From the NCBI GenBank assembly GCA_002714255.1, contig PAWW01000016.1:4563-9641 (forward strand): a stretch of 5,079 bases of DNA. The letters run 5' to 3'. This document shows, in pieces, positions 1 to 5,079 of this stretch. Each line of letters starts with the position of its first letter. The first letter of the stretch is position 1. The translations under genes were made by a program, and so were the position numbers. This DNA comes from Acidiferrobacteraceae bacterium. Lineage in GTDB: Bacteria > Pseudomonadota > Gammaproteobacteria > Arenicellales > UBA868. Below the pieces are notes generated by a model that was not told the origin of the DNA, ran no database searches, and worked only from the letters and a program-made list of their open reading frames with translations.

Positions 1-77
1 ACCGTATTTCCCACCTCAGCGAGACAAGCGCCAGTCACCAGACCGACATAACCGCTTCCAATCATTGCAATCTTCAT
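1..77 (-). CDS. ugd: UDP-glucose 6-dehydrogenase, N-terminal fragment (cut by window edge)
   Basis: Only the first 25 codons plus two bases are present. They read MKIAMIGSGYVGLVTG followed by ACLAEVGNT. This is the opening beta strand and glycine-rich loop (GxGYVG) of the NAD-binding Rossmann fold of the UDP-glucose/GDP-mannose dehydrogenase family. In that family the xGYVGLVTG sequence is typical of UDP-glucose 6-dehydrogenase, a cytoplasmic enzyme that oxidises UDP-glucose twice to UDP-glucuronate for capsule, exopolysaccharide or LPS sugars. The start is the ATG at 75-77, which places the Rossmann strand at the very N-terminus as usual. No good Shine-Dalgarno sequence precedes it. A strong terminator lies between it and the upstream gene, so it is probably transcribed from its own promoter in 78-135, although I see no convincing promoter there. 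A UDP-N-acetyl-mannosaminuronate-type dehydrogenase is possible but less likely from this N-terminus. Confidence 0.88.
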   Translation of the reverse strand, partial: MKIAMIGSGYVGLVTGACLAEVGNT

Positions 78-135
78 TGAACCCGAGTCCCGGCTGAAAG
101 AGCTGATCTTAGACCTATGTTGCGAATCAAGGCAT

Positions 136-165
136 AAAGAAAAGGGTGCCTATCATGGCACCCTT
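136..165 (-). terminator. Rho-independent terminator after the ComEA-like gene
   Basis: A perfect 9-bp inverted repeat, AAGGGTGCC (142-150) and GGCACCCTT (157-165), encloses a 6-base loop. Read on the minus strand, the second arm runs straight into TTTTCTTT (143-136), the U-tract of an intrinsic terminator. It begins 24 bases after the ComEA-like stop codon and lies before the ugd start, so it should end the upstream transcript and insulate ugd. On the plus strand the hairpin is followed only by CCGTTTCCTT, so it is at best weakly bidirectional. Confidence 0.9.
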
Positions 166-188
166 CCGTTTCCTTCAGACGTAGTTTA

Positions 189-521
189 TCAGTAGATTTC
201 ATGAATCGGAATCGGCATGGCCTCTCCTGAGAAGTCGGTGATGTCTTGTTCCTCAGGCTCCACCCACACCTCGATAATATCTCGGTTGTCATCAACAAGG
301 CGGACTCCAATCCCTTTGACCTGAACCAGATCCTCGACAGCCCAATAGCGCCCATTGGCTTCTCGATAAGCAATAATCGACTCTGCCAGTCGTGGCCCGA
401 CACCCTTTAAGCCATCGGCCAGTGCCACTGAATCGGCTGTATTGATGTTGATTCCCGCTGACAAGACGGGAGACATCAGCGACAACAAAGCCAGGGCACC
501 CATGCCTTTCAATATTTTCAT
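189..521 (-). CDS. Secreted ComEA-family helix-hairpin-helix DNA-binding protein
   Basis: This is a 110-residue protein. Residues 1-22 look like a Sec signal peptide: two early lysines, a hydrophobic core ALALLSLM, and a likely cleavage after VLSA. The mature protein opens with the ININTAD motif diagnostic of the ComEA domain. Two helix-hairpin-helix motifs follow, LKGVGPRLAESI at about 38-49 and VKGIGVRLVDDN at about 68-79. Family members bind double-stranded DNA without sequence specificity in the periplasm. ComEA proper pulls incoming DNA across the outer membrane during transformation, but many short homologues have no tested role. Residues 85-110 form an acidic tail (WVEPEEQD...) beyond the point where compact homologues usually stop. 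The ATG at 521 is chosen because AAGGAG lies 7 bases upstream. The gene follows lapB after a 130-base spacer and is closed by a terminator. The family call is firm; a competence role is inference. Confidence 0.88.
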   Translation of the reverse strand: MKILKGMGALALLSLMSPVLSAGININTADSVALADGLKGVGPRLAESIIAYREANGRYWAVEDLVQVKGIGVRLVDDNRDIIEVWVEPEEQDITDFSGEAMPIPIHEIY

Positions 522-528
522 AACAGGA

Positions 529-534
529 CTCCTT
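529..534 (-). promoter_or_regulatory. Ribosome binding site of the ComEA-like gene
   Basis: AAGGAG on the minus strand sits 7 bases before the ATG at 521. It is the best Shine-Dalgarno match in the window. It favours the first ATG over the in-frame ATG at codon 7, which would also truncate the signal peptide. Confidence 0.8.
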
Positions 535-651
535 ATTGTTCAAAAGGAAACGATTTTCCGATTGACTCACCATTCCATTGGGCAAGCGCGGACTATCATC
601 ATCCACCGTCCTGTTTCCGTCAGTGCCATTTGTCACAGTTTTGATTCGCGT

Positions 652-1821
652 TTAGGTTGAAAGTTGCCTCGGCAGGATCGAGTTCCAGTGACGGCAACCG
701 GGGCATTGCCAGTGCATCGCGCGCCCCTGAAATCCACATTGGCGACATTCATAACCATCATCATGGTCCACTAACTCACCGGCCATACGTTCAATCACTT
801 GGGAACTCCCAGTAGACCACTTTCCTGCGTCCGCAGGTCGGTGCTGCAACAGCAACACTAAAGCGACCATCGATGGGTTATTCTCGAACCAATCTTCGAG
901 ATAACGGTAAACCTCCCTCCCACTCCCTAAGGAAGACAACAAGTCGACCATCGACATGAGTGCGCGAGTGCTGGTGCGGTTTCGATCTAAATAACGTTCG
1001 AGAAAACCCTGGTAAGCCGTTTTGTCTTGAAGCATCGTACAACTCTGGTCGACCAACCCGATAACCTCATCAAGCAATTCAGGCCGTGACTGCACAACCC
1101 GTTCCCACATCGCCAATGCAGACCGGTGGTCATTGGTTAGAGCATCCAAACGTCCAGACTGGATCAAAGCCCTGACACAGTCCTGGTCGGCCAATAAAGC
1201 ATCAGCAACCTTTGAACGCGCAGTCTGGTAGCGACCCGCCGCAATAGCCGCCTCAGCCACCTCGCATTGATACTGCGCAATCACACCATCTAATGCACCG
1301 TTATTGACGAAACCCTGTAAGGAGCGAGCAATACTGGACGCTCGTTCCCATTCTTTTTCTTGATCGTAAATCTGCAATAACAGTTGGTTTGCCGACTCCT
1401 CGATCTCACGTCCGCCCCTAACCTGAAGCAGAAGGTTTTCAGCCCTATCCAGAAGACCTGCCTTGTAGTAGTCCTGAGCTAACTCAAAAAGGGCCTGCAA
1501 ACGGTAACTGGGCTCAAGACCTTCTCGTGCAACAAGATTCTGATGAACGGTCGTTGCCCGCTCCAACTCACCCCTGCGCCGAAAAAGCGTGCCCAATGCT
1601 AGCTGTACGTCAACGGTGTCGCCGTGGGATTCCAAGGCACCAACGAGAACATCAAGCGCTTTGTCATGCTGCTCATTAAGTAGAAAATTAAGTCCACGAA
1701 AATAGGCAGACGGTAACAAACTCGCCTCGTGATTCGCTGCCTGAATCACTTTACGGTGTCCGAAATACCATCCCGATCCAGCAGCGAGCGGTAAGAGAAC
1801 TATCAACCAGATTGGATCCAT
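652..1821 (-). CDS. lapB: Lipopolysaccharide assembly protein LapB (TPR and rubredoxin-like)
   Basis: The protein has 389 residues, the same length as E. coli LapB (YciM). Residues 2-20 form a single N-terminal membrane anchor (DPIWLIVLLPLAAGSGWYF), leaving the rest in the cytoplasm. Residues 36-330 are alpha-helical TPR-type repeats, for example YFRGLNFLLNEQHDKALDVL at about 40-59 and the LGTLFRRRGELERA repeat near 76-89. The C-terminal metal-binding domain has two CxxC pairs, C359/C362 and C373/C376, in the pattern YECRQCGF...WQCPGCRHW. In E. coli LapB presents LpxC to the FtsH protease, limiting lipid A synthesis, and is countered by YejM; both the anchor and the rubredoxin domain are needed. 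The ATG at 1821 lies five bases after the lapA stop with no clear Shine-Dalgarno sequence, so translation is probably coupled to lapA. pyrF, which follows in E. coli, is absent here. Confidence 0.96.
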   Translation of the reverse strand: MDPIWLIVLLPLAAGSGWYFGHRKVIQAANHEASLLPSAYFRGLNFLLNEQHDKALDVLVGALESHGDTVDVQLALGTLFRRRGELERATTVHQNLVAREGLEPSYRLQALFELAQDYYKAGLLDRAENLLLQVRGGREIEESANQLLLQIYDQEKEWERASSIARSLQGFVNNGALDGVIAQYQCEVAEAAIAAGRYQTARSKVADALLADQDCVRALIQSGRLDALTNDHRSALAMWERVVQSRPELLDEVIGLVDQSCTMLQDKTAYQGFLERYLDRNRTSTRALMSMVDLLSSLGSGREVYRYLEDWFENNPSMVALVLLLQHRPADAGKWSTGSSQVIERMAGELVDHDDGYECRQCGFQGRAMHWQCPGCRHWNSILPRQLST

Positions 1822-1826
1822 GTCTG

Positions 1827-2132
1827 TTATTCGTTCACGTCATGCAAGTGACGAGACACATTACGTGGCGTGAGAGAGGCATCTCTCGAATCGCGGTCTA
1901 TTCGCGACTGCTGATTCGCTTGTTTCTTCAGAATAAAACCCCTTAATCGCCCCGCTAACCAACCTATCAACAAGCCAACGGTTAACGTGAGAAATAACAA
2001 TAAAGCAAGTGAACCCCGCCAGATCCAGTCAAAGTAGTAGTGGACCTCAACCTGTTGCGGATTATGTACTGCGAACGTCAGGCCCAATAGAGCTACCAGA
2101 AACGTAACGAGGATAAGGAAAAGTCGTTTCAT
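1827..2132 (-). CDS. lapA: Lipopolysaccharide assembly protein LapA (DUF1049 family)
   Basis: This is a 101-residue inner-membrane protein, close to the 102 residues of E. coli LapA (YciS). It has two hydrophobic segments, about residues 3-21 (LFLILVTFLVALLGLTF) and 41-60 (SLALLLFLTLTVGLLIGWLA). They are joined by a short loop carrying the family's HNPQ motif (23-26) and an aromatic YYFDW stretch. The C-terminal 40 residues are polar and charged (GRLRGFILKKQ...), as expected for a cytoplasmic tail. LapA is co-produced with LapB and co-purifies with LPS assembly factors and FtsH in E. coli; its exact role is less clear than that of LapB. The ATG at 2132 has GAGG five bases upstream on the minus strand. 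The stop codon lies five bases before lapB, so the two form one translational unit. No better start is available downstream. Confidence 0.94.
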   Translation of the reverse strand: MKRLFLILVTFLVALLGLTFAVHNPQQVEVHYYFDWIWRGSLALLLFLTLTVGLLIGWLAGRLRGFILKKQANQQSRIDRDSRDASLTPRNVSRHLHDVNE

Positions 2133-2265
2133 CTTGCCTCACGCTGCGACAACTCAACACCGCGCCCTTAGCCTGACTGGCTCGCTAACTAACCGACGCC
2201 GACCCTGGACACAGCACAGCGGGCGCAATGCGTGCGCGGTGATTCGGGCGTGGTCGACGATAACC
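2133..2265 (-). other. GC-rich spacer between ihfB and lapA, no gene seen
   Basis: This 133-base gap is much longer than the other junctions around it (13 and 5 bases). It contains two weak potential hairpins: GCGCA-ATGCG-TGCGC at 2223-2237, and TTAGC/GCTAA arms at 2168-2172 and 2184-2188. Neither is followed by a U-tract, so I do not call a terminator. No convincing -35/-10 pair was found on the minus strand. It could hold a lapAB promoter or a processing site, but nothing in it proves that. Confidence 0.4.
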
Positions 2266-2613
2266 CTAATCAATATCTGTTGTGTCGCCCGTCACACCAA
2301 GCAGGCGATTAACCCGCTCTCGTAGAAACCGCCCCGGCTTGAAATGGGGGACGTACTTACCAGGAACGGACACCGGTTCACCGGTTTTGGGATTCCGCCC
2401 CAACCGCGGCTCACGGTACCTCAGACTAATACTGCCAAATCCACGAATCTCAATACGTTCACCGTTAATCAACGAACGACTGATTCGATCGAGAAGCGCG
2501 TCGACTGAAACTTGAACATCTTGCGGATCCAGATGCAACTGATCAATCGTCAACTGCTCAATCAGTTCAGACTTTGTAATTGTTGACCGACCAGTGTTAT
2601 CCGTGTCGTCCAT
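2266..2613 (-). CDS. ihfB: Integration host factor subunit beta
   Basis: IHF beta pairs with IHF alpha to bend DNA sharply at specific sites in nucleoid organisation, transcription, replication and recombination. Residues 13-104 follow the family closely: TKSELIEQL at the usual N-terminus, [11 protein letters not shown] at 51-61, [10 protein letters not shown] at 72-81 with the intercalating proline at Pro75, and [10 protein letters not shown] at 85-94. The protein has 115 residues, whereas E. coli IHF beta has 94. The excess is about 11 residues before TKSEL ([12 protein letters not shown]) and about ten after the normal end ([10 protein letters not shown]). The ATG at 2613 is chosen because GAGG overlaps the rpsA stop codon 11 bases upstream and no internal ATG exists. 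Codon 12 is ATT and aligns with Met1 of normal family members, a non-standard alternative. The gene lies 13 bases after rpsA, implying co-transcription. Beta rather than alpha or HU is clear from the RGFGS...PHFKPG residues. Confidence 0.95.
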   Translation of the reverse strand: MDDTDNTGRSTITKSELIEQLTIDQLHLDPQDVQVSVDALLDRISRSLINGERIEIRGFGSISLRYREPRLGRNPKTGEPVSVPGKYVPHFKPGRFLRERVNRLLGVTGDTTDID

Positions 2614-2626
2614 AATGCAAACTGCC

Positions 2627-4306
2627 TCAACTTGCCTCGGGGGATTTATCCAACTGTTCCTTTAACTTATCCCCGAGAGACGTCGTTCCAATAGCCTGGG
2701 TCCCGTAACCCTTAACCGCCTGACTCTCACGATCAAGCTCCATGGCTTTTATCGAGAGCGTTATCCGCCTGTCTTTTCGTTCGATGCTTGTCACTTTGAC
2801 CTCGACAGCATCCCCTTCGTTAAGCGACATTCGCGCGTCTTCAACGTAATTGCGCGAAAGTTCTGTCGCCCGCAACATGCCTTCCACACCATCGGCCAAT
2901 TTAATCGTTGCCGCCTTCGCGTCAACGCTCTCGACCGTACCTTTCACGAGCGAACCCTTTGGATTTTCCGAGACGAATGTTAGAAACGGATCAGACTGTG
3001 ACTGCTTCAACCCAAGAGAGATGCGTTCTCTATCCGCGTCAACGGCGAGGACCACAGCCGTGACTTCATCACCCTTGTTGTGATTTCTGGCAACATCCTC
3101 GCCTGTCTCATCCCATGATAAATCGCTCAGGTGGATCAATCCATCAATTCCACCATCGAGGCCTATGAACACGCCAAAATCGGTAATTGACTTGATCTGT
3201 CCAGTGATTTGGTCACCTTTCTTGTGTATAGCTGCAAATTCTTCCCATGGATTGGCCTTGCATTGCTTAATACCGAGCGACACTCGACGGCGATCGGAAT
3301 CAACGTCCAGCACCATTACCTCGATCTCATCACCGACGTGGCACACCTTGTTCGGATGCACATTTCGATTGGTCCAATCCATTTCTGAGACATGAACCAA
3401 TCCTTCAATTCCTTCTTCAAGCTCCACAAACGCACCATAGTCAGTAACATTGGTAACCTTTCCAAACAATCGACTACTCTCCGGATAACGGCGACTGATA
3501 TCCGTCCATGGATCATCGCCCAGCTGTTTCATTCCCAATGAAACACGATTGCGTCCCCGATCGAACTTCAACACTCGCACATCCACCTCGTCGCCAACAT
3601 TGACCACTTCGGAAGGATGTTTGACGCGTTTCCATGAAATATCAGTGATATGAAGTAATCCATCGAGTCCACCAAGATTCACAAATGCACCGTAGTCCGT
3701 GAGATTCTTAACCACACCGCGAATAACCTGACCCTCCTCGATATTCTCGAGCAACTGTTTGCGCTCGGCTTCCATTTCTTTCTCAACCACCGCCCTGCGG
3801 GACACCACCACGTTATTTCTTACCTGATCAAGTTTAATCACCTTGAATTCGAGTTCTTTATTTTCGAGATAAGCCATGTCTGAGATCGGCCGGATGTCAA
3901 CCAACGAGCCAGGCAGAAATGCCCTGACCCCCTCGATCGCTACGGTGAATCCCCCTTTGACCGTGCCTGTCATATTCCCGGTAACAATCGACTGTTCTTC
4001 AAATGCTTTTTCCAGCATCTCCCAAGACCGGGCTCGGCGGGCACGCTCGCGCGATAACCGCGTGTTGCCAAATCCGTCCTCAACAACTTCAATGGCTACT
4101 TCAACTTTGTCACCGACCGCTATATCTAGATTGCCTGCTGCATCCTTAAATTGATTGACTGGGATTTCGGCCTCGGACTTAAGGCCCGCATTTACAATAA
4201 CAAAGTCTGCTGAGATATCGACCACTTCTGCTTCGATAACCGCACCAGGCTTCATGACCGAGTGACTAAGGGATTCTTCTAAGAGTTGTGCGAAATTTTC
4301 TGACAT
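2627..4306 (-). CDS. rpsA: 30S ribosomal protein S1
   Basis: The protein has 559 residues; E. coli S1 has 557. It has six S1 (OB-fold) domains at about 20-86, 105-171, 192-260, 277-347, 364-434 and 451-520. Domains 3-5 carry the repeated TDYGAFV/TDFGVFI strand and an RVSLG or RISLG closing strand. Domains 1-2 are the more divergent ribosome-binding part that docks S1 on the 30S subunit through S2. Domains 3-6 capture mRNA, especially A/U-rich leaders with poor Shine-Dalgarno sequences. A 39-residue charged tail ends in [16 protein letters not shown]. The domain repetition is visible in the DNA too, for example around 3430-3460 and 3685-3715. The ATG at 4306 gives [12 protein letters not shown], the normal start of the family. 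No Shine-Dalgarno sequence precedes it, and a structured leader lies upstream, which points to S1 autoregulation. The gene sits between cmk and ihfB as in other gammaproteobacteria. Confidence 0.98.
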   Translation of the reverse strand: MSENFAQLLEESLSHSVMKPGAVIEAEVVDISADFVIVNAGLKSEAEIPVNQFKDAAGNLDIAVGDKVEVAIEVVEDGFGNTRLSRERARRARSWEMLEKAFEEQSIVTGNMTGTVKGGFTVAIEGVRAFLPGSLVDIRPISDMAYLENKELEFKVIKLDQVRNNVVVSRRAVVEKEMEAERKQLLENIEEGQVIRGVVKNLTDYGAFVNLGGLDGLLHITDISWKRVKHPSEVVNVGDEVDVRVLKFDRGRNRVSLGMKQLGDDPWTDISRRYPESSRLFGKVTNVTDYGAFVELEEGIEGLVHVSEMDWTNRNVHPNKVCHVGDEIEVMVLDVDSDRRRVSLGIKQCKANPWEEFAAIHKKGDQITGQIKSITDFGVFIGLDGGIDGLIHLSDLSWDETGEDVARNHNKGDEVTAVVLAVDADRERISLGLKQSQSDPFLTFVSENPKGSLVKGTVESVDAKAATIKLADGVEGMLRATELSRNYVEDARMSLNEGDAVEVKVTSIERKDRRITLSIKAMELDRESQAVKGYGTQAIGTTSLGDKLKEQLDKSPEAS

Positions 4307-4498
4307 GGTGTGAATTTAAGAACGGCGACTGCCGTTGAACAATTAAGGGTTAATGGGGTGCCCATTGGTTGTCAAAAGGTCCAACAAATACCGCCCACGA
4401 AAGAAATACTTCGCGTAGCGGCTGCCTTTTAATAAACCTAGGTCACGTGTTTTTTGTGCACCTTCCTCACGAATAACTGATGCGATCCTTTGAGCGTG
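4307..4498 (-). promoter_or_regulatory. Structured, Shine-Dalgarno-less rpsA leader
   Basis: The 192 bases between cmk and rpsA contain three potential hairpins in the transcript sense. The first is an irregular one at 4391-4421, with CCGC/GCGG outer arms and ACG/CGT plus AA/TT inner pairs. The second is AATGGG-CAC-CCCATT at 4352-4366. The third is a perfect AACGGC-AGTC-GCCGTT at 4321-4336, ending 14 bases before the ATG. The sequences between and after them are A/U-rich (CCCTTAATTG, CTTAAATTCACACC), and no AGGAG-like element precedes the start. E. coli rpsA has a comparable leader of hairpins separated by A/U-rich segments, through which S1 represses its own translation. The equivalence here is inferred from layout, not from an alignment. 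Confidence 0.55.
4347..4375 (-). promoter_or_regulatory. Weak promoter candidate in the rpsA leader
   Basis: A perfect TTGACA lies on the minus strand at 4375-4370. Seventeen bases downstream the -10 position reads TAACCC (4352-4347), a poor match to TATAAT. The inverted repeat AATGGG-CAC-CCCATT falls in the spacer, where an operator could lie. The -35 match alone is not enough to call this active. Confidence 0.2.
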
Positions 4499-5079
4499 TC
4501 AAGGACACAACAGTAACGCTTTCACTTTGGTTACTACCTCCAAAATTCCTAGTTGCGTGGTATCGATCACCACAGCATCGGCGGCCGCTTTCATGGGCGC
4601 AATCTCTCGTTGTTCATCGCGTTGGTCTCGCGCCCGCATCGCCTCTTCGACTGCAACGAGGCTAGCATTAATTCCCTTTTCGTTCAACTGGTTATAGCGT
4701 CTTCTTGCACGGACCTCTGGTGCCGCAGTCAAAAAGATTTTGACTTTGGCATCGGGAAATACTCGAGTGCCCATGTCACGACCATCCGCGACAAGTCCCG
4801 GTAGGCGCCGATTGGAACGCTGCTGTTGAAGGAGCGCCTCCCGCACGGAAGGGCGTTCGGCGTAATACGAGGCCCGCTGTGCCACCGACTCAGTGCGGAT
4901 CTGATCAGACAAAGTGACATCACCCCATAAAATCACGGCCGCGCCTCCTGGCCCCAAAGAACACTTTAAATCCAACTCATTTCCCAACAAACGTATCGCC
5001 GCATCATCGTGCACCGCAACGCCTTTTTGGTCCGCGATATAGGCAAATGCGCGGTACAGCGCACCACTATCGAGCAAAC
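4499..5079 (-). CDS. cmk: Cytidylate kinase (CMP/dCMP kinase), N-terminus cut by window edge
   Basis: Cmk phosphorylates CMP and dCMP to the diphosphates with ATP in the cytoplasm, recycling nucleotides from RNA turnover and feeding DNA synthesis. The visible 192 residues start with LLDSGALYRA, the CMP-binding segment. They continue through IRTESVAQRAS, the LPGLVADGRDMGTRVFPDA core at about 92-110, KIFLTA at 113-118, and the arginine-rich RARDQRDEQREIAP lid at about 148-161. About 30 N-terminal residues, including the P-loop (GPSGAGKGT in E. coli), lie beyond 5079. The first leucine codon is TTG and could be mistaken for a start, but it aligns with an internal leucine of the family and the frame stays open to the window end. 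The stop TGA is at 4501-4499. A 192-base leader separates it from rpsA, its usual neighbour. Confidence 0.95.
   Translation of the reverse strand, partial: LLDSGALYRAFAYIADQKGVAVHDDAAIRLLGNELDLKCSLGPGGAAVILWGDVTLSDQIRTESVAQRASYYAERPSVREALLQQQRSNRRLPGLVADGRDMGTRVFPDAKVKIFLTAAPEVRARRRYNQLNEKGINASLVAVEEAMRARDQRDEQREIAPMKAAADAVVIDTTQLGILEVVTKVKALLLCP

Noticed and set aside
123..136. IHF-like site AATCAAGGCATAA upstream of ugd on the plus strand
   Set aside because: It misses the TTR end of the WATCAANNNNTTR consensus, and such near matches occur by chance at this sequence length.
541..560. GGAAA-ATCG-TTTCC followed by TTTT on the minus strand, resembling a terminator after lapB
   Set aside because: The stem has only five pairs, three of them A-T, and lies immediately before the ComEA-like SD; too weak to call.
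292..636. Open frame of 114 codons on the minus strand overlapping the ComEA-like gene and the spacer before it
   Set aside because: It overlaps most of a gene with signal peptide, ComEA motif and good SD, and its own translation shows no domain.
2223..2237. GCGCA-ATGCG-TGCGC hairpin as an ihfB terminator
   Set aside because: Five-pair stem and no U-tract on either strand.
2134..2325. Open frame of 63 codons on the plus strand opposite ihfB/lapA spacer
   Set aside because: It overlaps ihfB antisense, has no recognisable domain, no good ribosome binding site, and a composition rich in Arg, Thr and His typical of chance frames.
3160..3720. Repeated similar blocks within rpsA as possible mobile or tandem DNA repeats
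   Set aside because: They are the coding signature of the homologous S1 domains 3-5, diverged at the DNA level as expected for ancient domain duplication.
5075..5077. TTG as the start codon of cmk
   Set aside because: It encodes the first leucine of LLDSGALYR, internal in all CMP kinases, and the frame is open to the window edge, so the true start and P-loop lie outside.
1..5079. CRISPR array, tRNA or rRNA gene, insertion sequence, toxin-antitoxin or phage-defence module
   Set aside because: Nothing on either strand resembles these; the window is filled by conserved housekeeping genes.

Overview
The window is a stretch of gammaproteobacterial core genome. All six supported genes lie on the minus strand, so the biological reading direction runs from position 5079 down to 1. 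The order is cmk (5' end cut by the window edge), rpsA, ihfB, lapA, lapB, a small secreted ComEA-family helix-hairpin-helix protein, a strong intrinsic terminator, and the first 25 codons of a UDP-glucose 6-dehydrogenase. The cmk-rpsA-ihfB-lapA-lapB order is a conserved gammaproteobacterial arrangement. LapA and LapB imply an LPS-bearing outer membrane. The ComEA-like gene and ugd next door, and the apparent lack of pyrF directly after lapB, fit a non-enteric lineage. I cannot name the genus.

Region by region: 4499-5079 holds most of CMP kinase without its P-loop. 4307-4498 is a 192-base leader before rpsA with three candidate hairpins and no visible Shine-Dalgarno sequence, which suggests S1 autoregulation. 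2627-4306 encodes a complete six-domain ribosomal protein S1. 2266-2613 encodes IHF beta with short extra tails at both ends, 13 bases after rpsA. 2133-2265 is a GC-rich gap with no convincing gene. 1827-2132 and 652-1821 encode LapA and LapB, separated by five bases and probably translationally coupled. 522-651 is a short spacer ending in a clear ribosome binding site. 189-521 encodes the secreted HhH protein. 136-165 is a terminator closing that gene, and 1-77 starts ugd.

The genes cover nucleotide salvage (Cmk), translation (S1), nucleoid architecture (IHF), control of LPS synthesis through LpxC turnover (LapA/LapB), periplasmic DNA binding (ComEA-like) and UDP-glucuronate supply for surface polysaccharide (Ugd). 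I do not see an undescribed system. The items most worth a second look are the structured SD-less rpsA leader, the extended IHF beta, and the acidic tail on the ComEA-like protein.
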